Origin: Vallitalea okinawensis
GTDB lineage: Bacteria; Bacillota; Clostridia; Lachnospirales; PQDH01
Assembly (NCBI RefSeq): GCF_002964605.1
Contig: NZ_PQDH01000015.1
Span: forward strand, 1 to 64,000
DNA length: 64,000 nt
Direction of reading: 5' to 3'
Positions 45,260-54,258 of the stretch are shown here, in pieces (within the stretch, counting starts at the first letter, position 1; the number at the start of each line of letters is the position of its first letter). Position numbers and translations under genes: made by a program. The notes under the pieces were generated by a model, which worked only from the letters and a program-made list of their open reading frames with translations, made no database searches and was not told where the DNA came from.

Positions 45260-45931
45260 TCAAAGATGAACGATGCCATCTTTAACATGAATAATTCTTT
45301 TTGCGTGATTGGCAATTTCTAAATCGTGTGTAATGATAAGGATGGTATGACCCTGGGCATTGAGTTCTGAAAATAAGTTCATAATTTCTTCACCAGTAGT
45401 GGAATCAAGGTTACCTGTTGGTTCATCAGCCAAAATCAGACTAGCATTATTCACTAAGGCTCTAGCAACTGCAACCCTTTGCTGCTGACCACCGGATAAC
45501 TCTAAAGGTTTATGATGCATTCTATCACCTAAGCCTACTGAGTTCAATGTCTCTTCAGCTTTTTCAAGAGCTTCATCCTTTGTACTGCCACCTAGGATCA
45601 GTGGCAGTGCAACGTTGTAAAGAGCTGTATATTTATTAATTAAGTTAAATTTCTGAAAAACGAAACCTATTTTCTGATTTCTTATATAAGAATAGTCATC
45701 ATCTGTCTGATCGTCTATGTCCTCGCCATCAAGATAATAACTACCCGAATCCATAGTATCAATACAACCTAGTATATTCATTAAAGTGGATTTACCTGAG
45801 CCAGATGGACCTAAAATGGCCACAAGTTCACCTTCATAGATATCCAAACTAACTCCTTTTAAGACCTTAACACTTTGAGTGCCCATCTGATAAGCTTTAT
45901 GGATGTCTTTCATCTCGATAATTTTTCTCAT
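45260..45931 (-). CDS. MacB/LolD-type ABC transporter ATPase
   Basis: 223 residues. Walker A GPSGSGKST, signature LSGGQQQR, Walker B LILADEPTGNLD and the H-loop ITHD are all present. The FQKFNLINKYTALYNV block is typical of the MacB/LolD ATPases. ATG overlaps the lipoprotein stop by four bases (ATGA). It pairs with the permease at 46478. Its close paralogue is at 50530. Confidence 0.93.
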   Translation of the reverse strand: MRKIIEMKDIHKAYQMGTQSVKVLKGVSLDIYEGELVAILGPSGSGKSTLMNILGCIDTMDSGSYYLDGEDIDDQTDDDYSYIRNQKIGFVFQKFNLINKYTALYNVALPLILGGSTKDEALEKAEETLNSVGLGDRMHHKPLELSGGQQQRVAVARALVNNASLILADEPTGNLDSTTGEEIMNLFSELNAQGHTILIITHDLEIANHAKRIIHVKDGIVHL

Positions 45932-46464
45932 CGTTTACCACCACCTCCGCCCATCATGCCTCTCATACCGCCTAAGCCCCCCATACCTTGTTGCATATTC
46001 TCATTGTCAATAATGGAGACATGAACGATATTATCGATGGATTCGTTATAGGAAATTATAATCCGTTTTCCTTTCTTTATATCTGAAAGACTAGCTTCTC
46101 CCTCAATAGCATTACCTTCGTCATCATATTGGAGTTCGACTATATTGATGCCAATGGGGATAGTAGTCACTAAGGTTTCAGTCTGGATGTTTCGTCCAGC
46201 GCCTTGACCCCGATTTTCCTGGTCCATATTTTCTGCGTTTTCTCTATTGATCTGTTCTCCACCTTCTTGGAATTGAGCTTTTCGCTCCTCCATCTCTTGG
46301 AGATTCATAGTCATACCTTCAACAGTAACTTCATTTCCCATGATTTCGGTGACTTCTCCAGTAAAACGATGGGTAGCCGTACTAGCTGTATCTTCAGCAT
46401 TTTCAGAACTGCATGCTGTAAGTAGAAAACTCATTAGCAGAACTAGAAACATTATTTTTTTCAT
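45928..46464 (-). CDS. putative lipoprotein of the efflux operon
   Basis: 178 residues with a lipoprotein signal ending LLTAC. A small beta domain follows (FTGEVTEIMGNEVTVEGM ... IPIGINIVELQ ... LSDIKKGKRIIISYNES), resembling the OB-like DUF5666 type. The last 20 residues are Gly/Met-rich (GMGGLGGMRGMMGGGGG). ATG 46464 behind AGGAAG is chosen. It lies between permease and ATPase genes, a place where accessory lipoproteins of MacAB-like systems occur. The Met/Gly tail could bind metal, which is speculative. Confidence 0.75.
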   Translation of the reverse strand: MKKIMFLVLLMSFLLTACSSENAEDTASTATHRFTGEVTEIMGNEVTVEGMTMNLQEMEERKAQFQEGGEQINRENAENMDQENRGQGAGRNIQTETLVTTIPIGINIVELQYDDEGNAIEGEASLSDIKKGKRIIISYNESIDNIVHVSIIDNENMQQGMGGLGGMRGMMGGGGGKR

Positions 46465-46477
46465 GATCAATCACTTC

Positions 46478-47662
46478 CTATTCATAATTTAAAGCATCAA
46501 TTGGTTTTAACTCAGCTGCTTTCTTGGCAGGATAATAACCGAAGAAGGTTCCTGTAACAATTGAAAAAGTTAAACCGAGAAGTACACCTTGTATGGAGGG
46601 TATAAACTGAAGATCTGTATAGCTCATTATAGGATAGACACATAGACTAATCAGACCACCAATTAGTCCTCCAGCTAAACTTATGATTATGGATTCTAAT
46701 AAGAATTCAAGCATAATATCTTTTTTTGTTGCACCAATACTTTTCAAAATACCTATTTCTTTCGTTCGTTCTTTAACTGAAACTAATAACACGTTCATGA
46801 TCCCTATACCACCAACTAAGAGTACTATACCGGATACACCAATTAATAAAGATGTCATAGTCTTTTGTGATTCTTTTGCAGCCTCTAATTGCTGCCCAGC
46901 ATCAGTAATGATGATACTGCTTATATCACCTTTTCTTTCTTCTAACATTTCTTCGATTTCTGACATAGCTGCATCCACTGAGTCAACATCTACTGCCTGT
47001 GCGTTGATATTGACCCTTTCGGATTTAACCACATAGGATGCAGCTGTTTCATAGGGGACAAAAGCAGCACTATCGCTGCTGTTAAAACCAGAAGTATCAC
47101 CAGATTGCTCCAAAACACCGATAACTTCATAATTTCTACCACTTATTTTAATTTTTTGTCCAAGGCTATCCACTACATTGTCTCCGAATAAATCTTCAGC
47201 TGCAGTATAACCTAACACAACCACCTTCTGCCTTTTATCACTATCTTCATCTGTAAATGGAATGCCAGCTATTAAATTCCCATTATTAATATCTAGATAG
47301 GACTCATTGACACCTAATACAGACGAAGTCACTTGATTAGTTCCGTAAGATAGTGTAGAGTTTCCTTGAATGGAGACGGCTATATCTTCAACGGCTGATA
47401 ATTCTTTAAGAGCTTCAGCATCTTCCAATGTTAAGTTGACGGTGCTACTCTGACCTCTATTCATGCCCCCTCTGATCATGATTGTTTCTGCGCTAAGGTC
47501 TGCAAATTGCTCATTAATGGCTTCAGTACTTGCCATGCCAATGCCGACTACCATGATAATGGTAAAGGTACCAACAATAATGCCTAATGAGGTTAAAAAG
47601 ACCCTGAATTTATTTTCCTTGATATTCAATAATACTGCATGTATTAGTTCATTGATGTTCAT
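46478..47662 (-). CDS. MacB-type ABC permease
   Basis: A 394-residue membrane protein. The N-terminal helix (FLTSLGIIVGTFTIIMVVG) precedes a MacB periplasmic-core-like extracellular domain (about 45-260). Three C-terminal helices carry the family motif MNVLLVSVKERTKEIGILKS and the closing PAKKAAELKPIDALNYE. It works with the ATPase at 45260 and the adaptor at 47685 as a mechanotransmission exporter. It is clearly paralogous to the permease at 49313. Confidence 0.93.
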   Translation of the reverse strand: MNINELIHAVLLNIKENKFRVFLTSLGIIVGTFTIIMVVGIGMASTEAINEQFADLSAETIMIRGGMNRGQSSTVNLTLEDAEALKELSAVEDIAVSIQGNSTLSYGTNQVTSSVLGVNESYLDINNGNLIAGIPFTDEDSDKRQKVVVLGYTAAEDLFGDNVVDSLGQKIKISGRNYEVIGVLEQSGDTSGFNSSDSAAFVPYETAASYVVKSERVNINAQAVDVDSVDAAMSEIEEMLEERKGDISSIIITDAGQQLEAAKESQKTMTSLLIGVSGIVLLVGGIGIMNVLLVSVKERTKEIGILKSIGATKKDIMLEFLLESIIISLAGGLIGGLISLCVYPIMSYTDLQFIPSIQGVLLGLTFSIVTGTFFGYYPAKKAAELKPIDALNYE

Positions 47663-47684
47663 TCATTCACCACCTTGTCAATCC

Positions 47685-49076
47685 TTAATAAAGGACAACT
47701 TCTTTCACATCTAGTCCCTCAGTAACTTCAACATACTTGCCATCTGTTAGACCAGTCTTAATCTGTTTTTTTTCAGTACCACTTTCACCTTTAACATCAA
47801 CATACTGAATACCATCTTCAACGTAAACAGCATCAACAGGTATTTGAATAACTTGTTCTACAGATTTGAGTATAAAATCCAGACTACAAGACATACCATT
47901 TTTAATAAGCTCACTATAAGAATCCATAGCTTCTGAATCTGTCAGTTCAACGGTAACATCAAATGAAACAATACCATTATTATCAATATTAGGAAGAGAT
48001 GACATGCTTTGTACTTTGGCTTTGAAGATAACATCTTCGATTGATTCAAAGGTTACATCCACAACTTGATCAAGATAAATATTAACTAAGTCGATTTCAG
48101 AGATGACTGTATTAATGGTAGGATTTTCAGCGTTTTGTAAAACTATAAAATGGTCTGTTCCTGCTTCAGCTTCATCAGTTTTGAAACCGCTTATAATGAT
48201 TTCTTCACCTAAATCCTTTGATATGTATAGTACTTTACCATCAACGGGAGAGGTTAGTTCCGTATGAGCAACATCTTCCTGGGCTTCATTTAAGGCTATT
48301 TCAGCATTGATTAAGTCGATTTCTTTCATTTTAAGATCAGGTGACTCGCCGCTGAGAAGCTGATCATAAGATTTTTTTAAACTCTCATATGTTGTCTCTG
48401 CTTCAAGAAGTGTATTCTCATACTGAGTCACATAGTAATCATAGTTAGTAGTCGTCTCATCTAATTCAAGCTTTGTATCATCTAGCAACTTCTTTTTATC
48501 TTCCATTTCAACTGTAGAGTATTGACTTTCAGTTTTCAGCATAAGACTGTATTCAGAATCTAATGTAGCCAGATCATATTCAAGATCACTAATATTCTTA
48601 TCTAACTCTTTTATTTGCAGTTCATAGTCTGTTTTAGCACTTTCATAATCTCTATAGGCCTGATCCATATCTTGCTTTAATTCCAGAAGATCATCACCAG
48701 TTGCAATCTCATAGTTAAGTTGACTTTGTTGATAGGATAAATCTTTAAGTTGTAATTCTTTTTCATATTCTGTTGCATCTAGTTTAGCTAATAAGTCACC
48801 AATGCTTACTTCTTCACCTTCTTCAACGAGAATATCTTTAACCTCCCCGTTAATTACAAAGTCCACATTAGTTATAGGAAGATCTGCCTCCCCGTCGCCA
48901 TAGAATGTAATCTTAATATCACCTATTCGTGAGGTATATTCTTGCAGGACATCAGCCTCTGCACTCTGAGTATTGTAATACCTATAAACACCTATTAAAG
49001 TGATAGCTAATAGAATAAAAATAATGATAAAACTCTTCTTAAACACCTTTTTTGATTGCTTTTCTTTTTTTTGCAT
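47685..49076 (-). CDS. membrane fusion/adaptor protein (HlyD/MacA family)
   Basis: 463 residues with one N-terminal helix (SFIIIFILLAITLIGVYRYY), a split lipoyl-like domain (GEVKDILVEEGEEVSIGDLLAKLDA ... LTSPVDGKVLYISKDLGEEI) and a coiled-coil hairpin of about 150 residues. A beta-barrel/membrane-proximal part ends VEVTEGLDVKEVVLY. ATG lies behind AGGAG. As first gene of the minus-strand operon it should bridge the MacB permease to the TolC-like proteins. Confidence 0.92.
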   Translation of the reverse strand: MQKKEKQSKKVFKKSFIIIFILLAITLIGVYRYYNTQSAEADVLQEYTSRIGDIKITFYGDGEADLPITNVDFVINGEVKDILVEEGEEVSIGDLLAKLDATEYEKELQLKDLSYQQSQLNYEIATGDDLLELKQDMDQAYRDYESAKTDYELQIKELDKNISDLEYDLATLDSEYSLMLKTESQYSTVEMEDKKKLLDDTKLELDETTTNYDYYVTQYENTLLEAETTYESLKKSYDQLLSGESPDLKMKEIDLINAEIALNEAQEDVAHTELTSPVDGKVLYISKDLGEEIIISGFKTDEAEAGTDHFIVLQNAENPTINTVISEIDLVNIYLDQVVDVTFESIEDVIFKAKVQSMSSLPNIDNNGIVSFDVTVELTDSEAMDSYSELIKNGMSCSLDFILKSVEQVIQIPVDAVYVEDGIQYVDVKGESGTEKKQIKTGLTDGKYVEVTEGLDVKEVVLY

Positions 49077-49312
49077 ATGACAACTCCTTTCTCTAAGAAT
49101 TACTATACTTTTCCACTGTGAGAACTAGATGATAGTTATATGAATAAATTGTGAACAGTTTTTAGAAAAGCTTTTTATAACCTTAAATTTAAAACTCAAA
49201 TACATAAATGGAAAAAAATACAATGATGTTATAGAAGTTATTTAAAGTTTCATCAAACTATGAACACATTACTTTGTTAAGATAGACTCATCAATTTGAG
49301 AGAGGTGACAGC
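49077..49312. promoter_or_regulatory. divergent control region between the two MacB loci
   Basis: This 236-base AT-rich gap separates the two oppositely transcribed, paralogous transporter operons and must hold both promoters. No consensus -35/-10 pair was convincing on either strand. That would fit activation by the two OmpR-type regulators encoded at the far ends. Confidence 0.4.
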
Positions 49313-50494
49313 ATGAAATTAATTGAGATTTTATTTGCAGTATGGATGGATATAAAAGAAAACAAAACGAGAATATTTTTAACTTCTTTGGGTGTTATCA
49401 TCGGGACTTGTACGATCATCATGGTTGTAGGTATCGGTATAGGAAGTAGTAATGAAATTAGTCAGCAATTTAGTGATTTAAGTAGTGAAACGATTTTAAT
49501 TCGATCCAAAACATTTGGCAGAGAGGAAATAGTAAGCTTAAACAGTGAGGATTTAGAAGTGTTGAAACAAATCGATAGTATACAAAATTTAGGTATATCA
49601 CAAAGTGGAAGCGCTTCATTAGGAAATGGTGAAGAGATTAATAATGTAAGTCTTATAGGTGTTGACAGTCAGTATTTTGATATTAATGATATGGGAATAT
49701 ACATGGGTGAAGGTTTTGAAGAAGAACAAATTACTAATGAGGAGCAAGCTATTATACTTGGAGCTAGTAAAGCAGAAGAACTTTACGGCGAAAACTTAGA
49801 AGAAGCAATAGGATCTATCTTAGTATTAGGGAAAGAAGAATATACAATAATCGGTATACTTGAAGCATCCAGCGATTTAACTGGAGTGGGGGGCTACGAT
49901 CAAAAGATATTTATGCCTTTTACAACTATGGATGCTAAGGAATTAACGAAGGGGACTATGATGATCAGTGCTCAGGCACTTTCAATCGATGATGTTGAAG
50001 AAGCGATCTCAGCTATTGAAGAAGCTTTAATAGAAGTTAAAGGGAGTATTGAAGGCATAGCCATTAATGATGCAGGTCGACAGTTAGAAGCTGCAAAACA
50101 ATCTCAAAAGACCATGTCTTCCCTGTTGACTGGTGTATCCATTATTGTGCTCCTAGTTGGAGGAATCGGCATTATGAATGTTTTATTAGTATCTGTTAAA
50201 GAGAGAACCAAAGAGATAGGTATTTTAAAAAGTATTGGTGCCAGTAAGAAAGATATCCTATTGCAATTTTTAATTGAAGCTGTAGGTATAAGCTTAATAG
50301 GGGGGAGTATAGGAGCATTATTCAGCTATCTAATCTACCCTATACTCATGTTAACAAGCTTAAGATATACACCAAGTATTGAAGGTGTTTTACTAGGAAT
50401 GGCTTTTGCATTATTAACTGGGACAATCTTCGGTTTCTATCCAGCGAAGAAGGCAGCAGATATGAAGCCTATTGATGCACTAAATATGGAGTAA
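49313..50494 (+). CDS. MacB-type ABC permease, second locus
   Basis: A 393-residue paralogue of the permease at 46478, alignable end to end: FLTSLGVIIGTCTIIMVVG, the VSVKERTKEIGILKSIGAS block and PAKKAADMKPIDALNME. It has one N-terminal helix, an extracellular MacB-core domain and three C-terminal helices. ATG lies behind AGAGGTGA. It is first in a plus-strand set with its own ATPase but without its own adaptor or TolC-like gene. Confidence 0.93.
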   Translation: MKLIEILFAVWMDIKENKTRIFLTSLGVIIGTCTIIMVVGIGIGSSNEISQQFSDLSSETILIRSKTFGREEIVSLNSEDLEVLKQIDSIQNLGISQSGSASLGNGEEINNVSLIGVDSQYFDINDMGIYMGEGFEEEQITNEEQAIILGASKAEELYGENLEEAIGSILVLGKEEYTIIGILEASSDLTGVGGYDQKIFMPFTTMDAKELTKGTMMISAQALSIDDVEEAISAIEEALIEVKGSIEGIAINDAGRQLEAAKQSQKTMSSLLTGVSIIVLLVGGIGIMNVLLVSVKERTKEIGILKSIGASKKDILLQFLIEAVGISLIGGSIGALFSYLIYPILMLTSLRYTPSIEGVLLGMAFALLTGTIFGFYPAKKAADMKPIDALNME

Positions 50495-50529
50495 AGCAAT
50501 AACAACTAAGATTATTAGGAGGCTAAAGG

Positions 50530-51195
50530 ATGGAAAAAGTAATAGAGATTAAAGGATTATATAAGTCATATTATCAGGGAAAGCAAGAGGTTCAAATCCT
50601 TAAAGATGTATCATTGGACATTCATAAAGGTGATTTTGTTGCTATACTAGGGCCATCCGGCTCAGGTAAATCTACTTTAATGAATATATTAGGTGGAATT
50701 GATACTTTAGATCAAGGAGAATATAAATTCAACAACACAAGTGTTGAAATGAAAGAAGATCTATCTAAAATGAGAAATGATCATATAGGTTTTATATTTC
50801 AGAAGTTTAATCTTATATCCAAGTATTCAGCGCTTTATAATGTAGCATTACCTGCCATTATCCAAGGGAAAGGTAGAAAGGATGCTTATGAGCAAGGATA
50901 TAAAATGCTTGGAAAAGTAGGCTTAGCAGAAAGAGTCAATCATAAGCCTGTGGAACTGTCAGGAGGTCAACAGCAAAGAGTTGCCATTGCGAGAGCTTTA
51001 ATTAATGAGCCGGAACTTGTATTAGCCGATGAACCAACAGGTAATCTGGATTCGAAGTCAAGTGATGCTATTATGGGTTTATTGCAACAACTTCATAGGA
51101 AAGGACATACCATCGTCATGATTACACATGACTTAGAGGTGGCAAAAAAAGCAGAGAGAATTATTCATGTAAAGGATGGTCGTATTGTTGCTTAA
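50530..51195 (+). CDS. MacB/LolD-type ABC transporter ATPase, second locus
   Basis: 221 residues. It has Walker A GPSGSGKST, LSGGQQQR, LVLADEPTGNLD and the H-loop ITHD. It is close to the ATPase at 45260 (shared FQKFNLISKYSALYNVALP-type block) and ends with the same IIHVKDG. ATG lies behind TAGGAGG, 35 bases after its partner permease. Confidence 0.93.
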   Translation: MEKVIEIKGLYKSYYQGKQEVQILKDVSLDIHKGDFVAILGPSGSGKSTLMNILGGIDTLDQGEYKFNNTSVEMKEDLSKMRNDHIGFIFQKFNLISKYSALYNVALPAIIQGKGRKDAYEQGYKMLGKVGLAERVNHKPVELSGGQQQRVAIARALINEPELVLADEPTGNLDSKSSDAIMGLLQQLHRKGHTIVMITHDLEVAKKAERIIHVKDGRIVA

Positions 51196-51278
51196 TGTTA
51201 ACAGGGTTATCAAAATACTATCACATAGATGATTTATACTATAACTACATTGATGTAATAGTTCAAAAATCAAAGAAT

Positions 51279-51294
51279 CAGGTAAAAACCTGAC
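51279..51294 (+). other. small hairpin upstream of the repeat-protein gene
   Basis: TCAGGT-AAAA-ACCTGA forms a short perfect stem in the 117-base gap between the ATPase and the secreted protein gene. Without a T-run it is not a convincing terminator. Confidence 0.35.
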
Positions 51295-51312
51295 ATATAG
51301 GAGGATATGACT

Positions 51313-51924
51313 ATGAAAATGAAAAAATTAGCTTTAGTATTAGGTTGTGCAATGTTAATGACAGTAACAGTAAGTGCTCATGAAGCAAATGAATTGAGAG
51401 AACAGGATCAAATAAGTATAGTTCAAAGGATAAGAGATAATGATAGAAATCTATTACGATGGTTTGCATTAGCTGATGGTGAACATGATGATTTTGAAAG
51501 AGGACAATTAAGAGAAAAGATTGCTTACTACAAAGAAAACCCAGACGAATTACAAGTATTAGTAGATGAAAGAATAGAAGAAGCTATTGAAGAAGGTAAA
51601 ATTACAGAAGAGATGGTTGAGCAAGTTAAGCATTACCGAGCAAATCCAGAAGAATGGGAAGCTGTGAAAGACGCAAAGCTACAAGAGAAGATTGAAGAAG
51701 CCATCGAAGAGGGTAAAATCACAGAAGAGATGGTTGAAAAGGTTCAATATTACCGAGCCAACCCAGAAGAGTGGGATGCAGTTAAAGAAGCAAAGATGGA
51801 AGAAAAAATTGATGAAGCCATCGCAGAAGGAAAAATTACTGAAGAGCGAGTTGAAAAAATAAAAGAGCGTCGTGAAAACCGCCAAGAAAGAAGAGCGGAT
51901 ATTAGAGAGATGATAAAAAGATAA
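51313..51924 (+). CDS. secreted helical repeat protein of unknown function
   Basis: 203 residues with a signal peptide (KMKKLALVLGCAMLMTVTVSA) and a highly charged mature part. Two full 39-residue repeats plus partial flanking ones share KITEEMVE, YRANPEEW, AVK and IEEAIEEG. No cysteine, membrane helix or enzyme motif is present in the mature region. ATG 51313 is eight bases from AGGAGG; ATG 51307 is only two away. It lies between the MacB pair and the two-component genes, so it is probably a product, partner or sensed signal of this transporter. The family was not recognised; DUF2680-like EGKIT motifs are a distant resemblance. Confidence 0.7.
   Translation: MKMKKLALVLGCAMLMTVTVSAHEANELREQDQISIVQRIRDNDRNLLRWFALADGEHDDFERGQLREKIAYYKENPDELQVLVDERIEEAIEEGKITEEMVEQVKHYRANPEEWEAVKDAKLQEKIEEAIEEGKITEEMVEKVQYYRANPEEWDAVKEAKMEEKIDEAIAEGKITEERVEKIKERRENRQERRADIREMIKR
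51598..51831 (+). repeat. 117-bp tandem coding repeats
   Basis: Two full 117-base units (51598-51714 and 51715-51831) encode 39 residues each. They are flanked by a partial unit before (about 51514-51597) and after (51832-51876). The units differ by scattered, mostly conservative changes. Confidence 0.85.
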
Positions 51925-52048
51925 TTGGAACCCTTGAAATAGGGTATCTAACCTGATAAGATTTAGAAAAAAGTGTTTATGGGCTGTCTCTGTATAAATT
52001 TGTGAGGCAGTCCATTGACCACGTTAAGTTATGGATAGAGGTGGCAGT

Positions 52049-52723
52049 GTGAGAGGTATTACAATACTGGTAGTTGAAGATGAATTGGCTATTAGAAAAT
52101 TGATTTCTCGGTATATGATACGTGAAGGCTATGAAGTTATTGAAGCCGAAGATGGTGAGGTGGCAATGGACCTGTGGCAAAACCATGAAGAGATTGATCT
52201 CATTATTTTAGATGTCATGTTACCTAAATTAAATGGATGGCAAGTGTGTCAGAAAATAAAAGAAGAGAGTGATGTACCGATCCTTTTACTAACAGCTTGT
52301 AGTGAAGAAGAAGACAGGGTTATGGGATTTGACCTTGGAGCAGATCAATATATGGCAAAACCTTTTAGTAATAAAGAGCTCTTAGCACGTATCAAAAACA
52401 TGCTAAAGCGAATCAAGAAACAGTCTTTAGAAGATCAACTAGAAGTTGCTGGACTTACGATCAATACCAAGGCACGCCAGGTTTTTTATGATAGTAAAGA
52501 CTTAGAGTTTTCTAAAAGAGAGTATGACCTTTTATTATTTTTTATTAATCACCAAGATAAGGTTTTTAGCCGCCAACAGATTTTAGATCTTGTATGGGGC
52601 AAAGACTACGAAGGAGGAGAAAGAACTGTAGATACACATGTTAAATGCTTACGTAAGAAGTGCCCTTCATTAAAAGAAAAGTTAAGAACCATGCGTGGTT
52701 ACGGTTATAAATTAGAGGTGTAA
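52049..52723 (+). CDS. OmpR-type response regulator, second locus
   Basis: 224 residues. The receiver has Asp in LIILDVMLPKLNGW and Lys in YMAKPF. The winged helix runs through FSKREYDLLLFFINHQDKVF and ends GYGYKLEV. GTG 52049 behind GAGGTGG gives MRGITILVVEDE, matching the paralogue's MNGIKVLVVEDE exactly in length. An ATG at 52031 would add six unrelated residues. The kinase gene follows after one base. Confidence 0.92.
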   Translation: MRGITILVVEDELAIRKLISRYMIREGYEVIEAEDGEVAMDLWQNHEEIDLIILDVMLPKLNGWQVCQKIKEESDVPILLLTACSEEEDRVMGFDLGADQYMAKPFSNKELLARIKNMLKRIKKQSLEDQLEVAGLTINTKARQVFYDSKDLEFSKREYDLLLFFINHQDKVFSRQQILDLVWGKDYEGGERTVDTHVKCLRKKCPSLKEKLRTMRGYGYKLEV

Positions 52724-52724
52724 T

Positions 52725-54152
52725 ATGAAAATTACATTAAGGAAAAGAATCTTTATAGGCTATTTAGTCATATTAGGTATCACCTTGTTTGGAGGATACC
52801 TTATTTTGGATTTAGTATCTCAAACCTACTTTGAGCTACAAAAGACCAATCAAATAGTAGCCAAAGGCGATGAGCTAGCCAAGAATTATGATGAGTTAGA
52901 TACTGAAGCTTTTATAGAATATTTAGAGCGTACAACTGCTTTTGATACGAGTAACTACATGATCATGAATAAGCGGAATGGAATTCTTTATTCCACCAGG
53001 CGGTATTCTATTTTCTCCCGAATTGATGTTGATAGAATTTTATCTTCTCATATGAATAAGCAACCAAAACTTAAGCAGGAGGAGGGAAGGGTTTGGGGAA
53101 TAGCTGATTTAAACTTTGAAGATTATCAGTTATTAGTGTACTATAAAATCTTCAATGATGGTTACTCCTTACTAATAACTGAAACGTTGAAACCTATAGG
53201 GCAGACAGTAGCTATTATGCAACCTTTACTTCTAGGTATATTTCTCATTATGGCTTTAGCCATCATCATACTAACTTATTTCCTTGCCCGAAACATCACA
53301 AAGCCTATTGAAGAACTGACCAACATTACAGAGGCTATGTCTGATCTTAATTTTAAACTCAAGTATATGGGAAGTAGAGAAGATGAAATTGGTACACTTG
53401 GTAAAAGTGTCAATCAATTAGCCAGCGAACTGGAGCAGACTATTTTTAGACTGGAAGAAGAATTAGCCAAGGAAAAAAATTTAGATAAGATGCGAAAGCA
53501 ATTTGTAGCCAAAGTGTCACATGAGTTGAAAACACCTTTAACTATTGCTAGTGGGTATATAGAAGCTATCGAGGATGGAGTACCTGAACAAGATGAATTG
53601 GAAGGGTTCTATACGATTATTAAAAAGGAAATACAACGAATGAGTACCATGGTAAAGGAATTATTGGATCTGGCTAGTCATCAATCAGGCAGTTTTCGCA
53701 TGAAAAAAAGGGAAATGGACCTAGGAGTACTGCTTAATCAAATTTATAGCAAATTTAAAGAAACGATGAATCCAGCTATTCAATTTACTATTGACTTACC
53801 TAGAGAACCAATGCATATGGTAGGGGACCCTATTCGGCTAGAACAAGCAGTAAGTAATTTACTTAGCAATAGCTTGAAGCACGTTACAGAAAATGACCAG
53901 ATATTTATTAGAGTAAAGCAAGAAGAAAGTGCTTATCAAGTAACTGTAGGCAATACAGGACCTAAGATTGAAGAAAAAGAAGTCGGTATGATCTGGGAAG
54001 CTTTCTATCAAAGCAAGGATAATAAAAAGAAAGGTTTGGGATTAGGACTGGCCATTACGAAAGAGATTATTTCGCAACATGGTGGTCAATGTTTTGCAAG
54101 GAATACGGCTGAAGGTGTTGAATTTGGATTTATGTTGCCCATCAATCATTAG
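52725..54152 (+). CDS. sensor histidine kinase, second locus
   Basis: 475 residues. Helices at about 8-28 and 163-187 enclose an extracellular loop of about 130 residues. HAMP follows, then HisKA KVSHELKTPLTIA (phospho-acceptor His) and HATPase with NLLSNSLKHV and GLGLGLAI. The C-terminal half aligns with the kinase at 40637, while the sensor loops differ, implying different signals. It forms the cognate pair with the regulator at 52049. Confidence 0.93.
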   Translation: MKITLRKRIFIGYLVILGITLFGGYLILDLVSQTYFELQKTNQIVAKGDELAKNYDELDTEAFIEYLERTTAFDTSNYMIMNKRNGILYSTRRYSIFSRIDVDRILSSHMNKQPKLKQEEGRVWGIADLNFEDYQLLVYYKIFNDGYSLLITETLKPIGQTVAIMQPLLLGIFLIMALAIIILTYFLARNITKPIEELTNITEAMSDLNFKLKYMGSREDEIGTLGKSVNQLASELEQTIFRLEEELAKEKNLDKMRKQFVAKVSHELKTPLTIASGYIEAIEDGVPEQDELEGFYTIIKKEIQRMSTMVKELLDLASHQSGSFRMKKREMDLGVLLNQIYSKFKETMNPAIQFTIDLPREPMHMVGDPIRLEQAVSNLLSNSLKHVTENDQIFIRVKQEESAYQVTVGNTGPKIEEKEVGMIWEAFYQSKDNKKKGLGLGLAITKEIISQHGGQCFARNTAEGVEFGFMLPINH

Positions 54153-54184
54153 TCAAACCTATATTGCTCTTAAGGAATCGCAAT

Positions 54185-54217
54185 AATAAGAAGGTAGCAT
54201 TGTGCTACCTTCTTATT
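54185..54217. terminator. bidirectional terminator
   Basis: Perfect 15-bp stem AATAAGAAGGTAGCA/TGCTACCTTCTTATT with a three-base loop, between the kinase (plus) and the AraC/GyrI regulator (minus). Confidence 0.88.
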
Positions 54218-54258
54218 ATAGGATTGGTGAACGATTAATGAACTACAATATTAATTAA

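Noticed and set aside
48183-48194. GAAACCGCTTAT, similar to the LacI-type operators
   Set aside because: It lies inside the adaptor protein coding sequence with a poor second arm and no promoter nearby; treated as chance.
51598-51831. Regularly spaced repeats as a possible CRISPR array
   Set aside because: The 117-base units are in frame, contiguous and coding, with no short identical repeats separated by unique spacers.
51980-52013. Hairpin GGGCTGTCTC/GAGGCAGTCC as a terminator
   Set aside because: It needs G-T pairs, has a long loop and no T-run, and lies immediately before the response regulator gene it would cut off.
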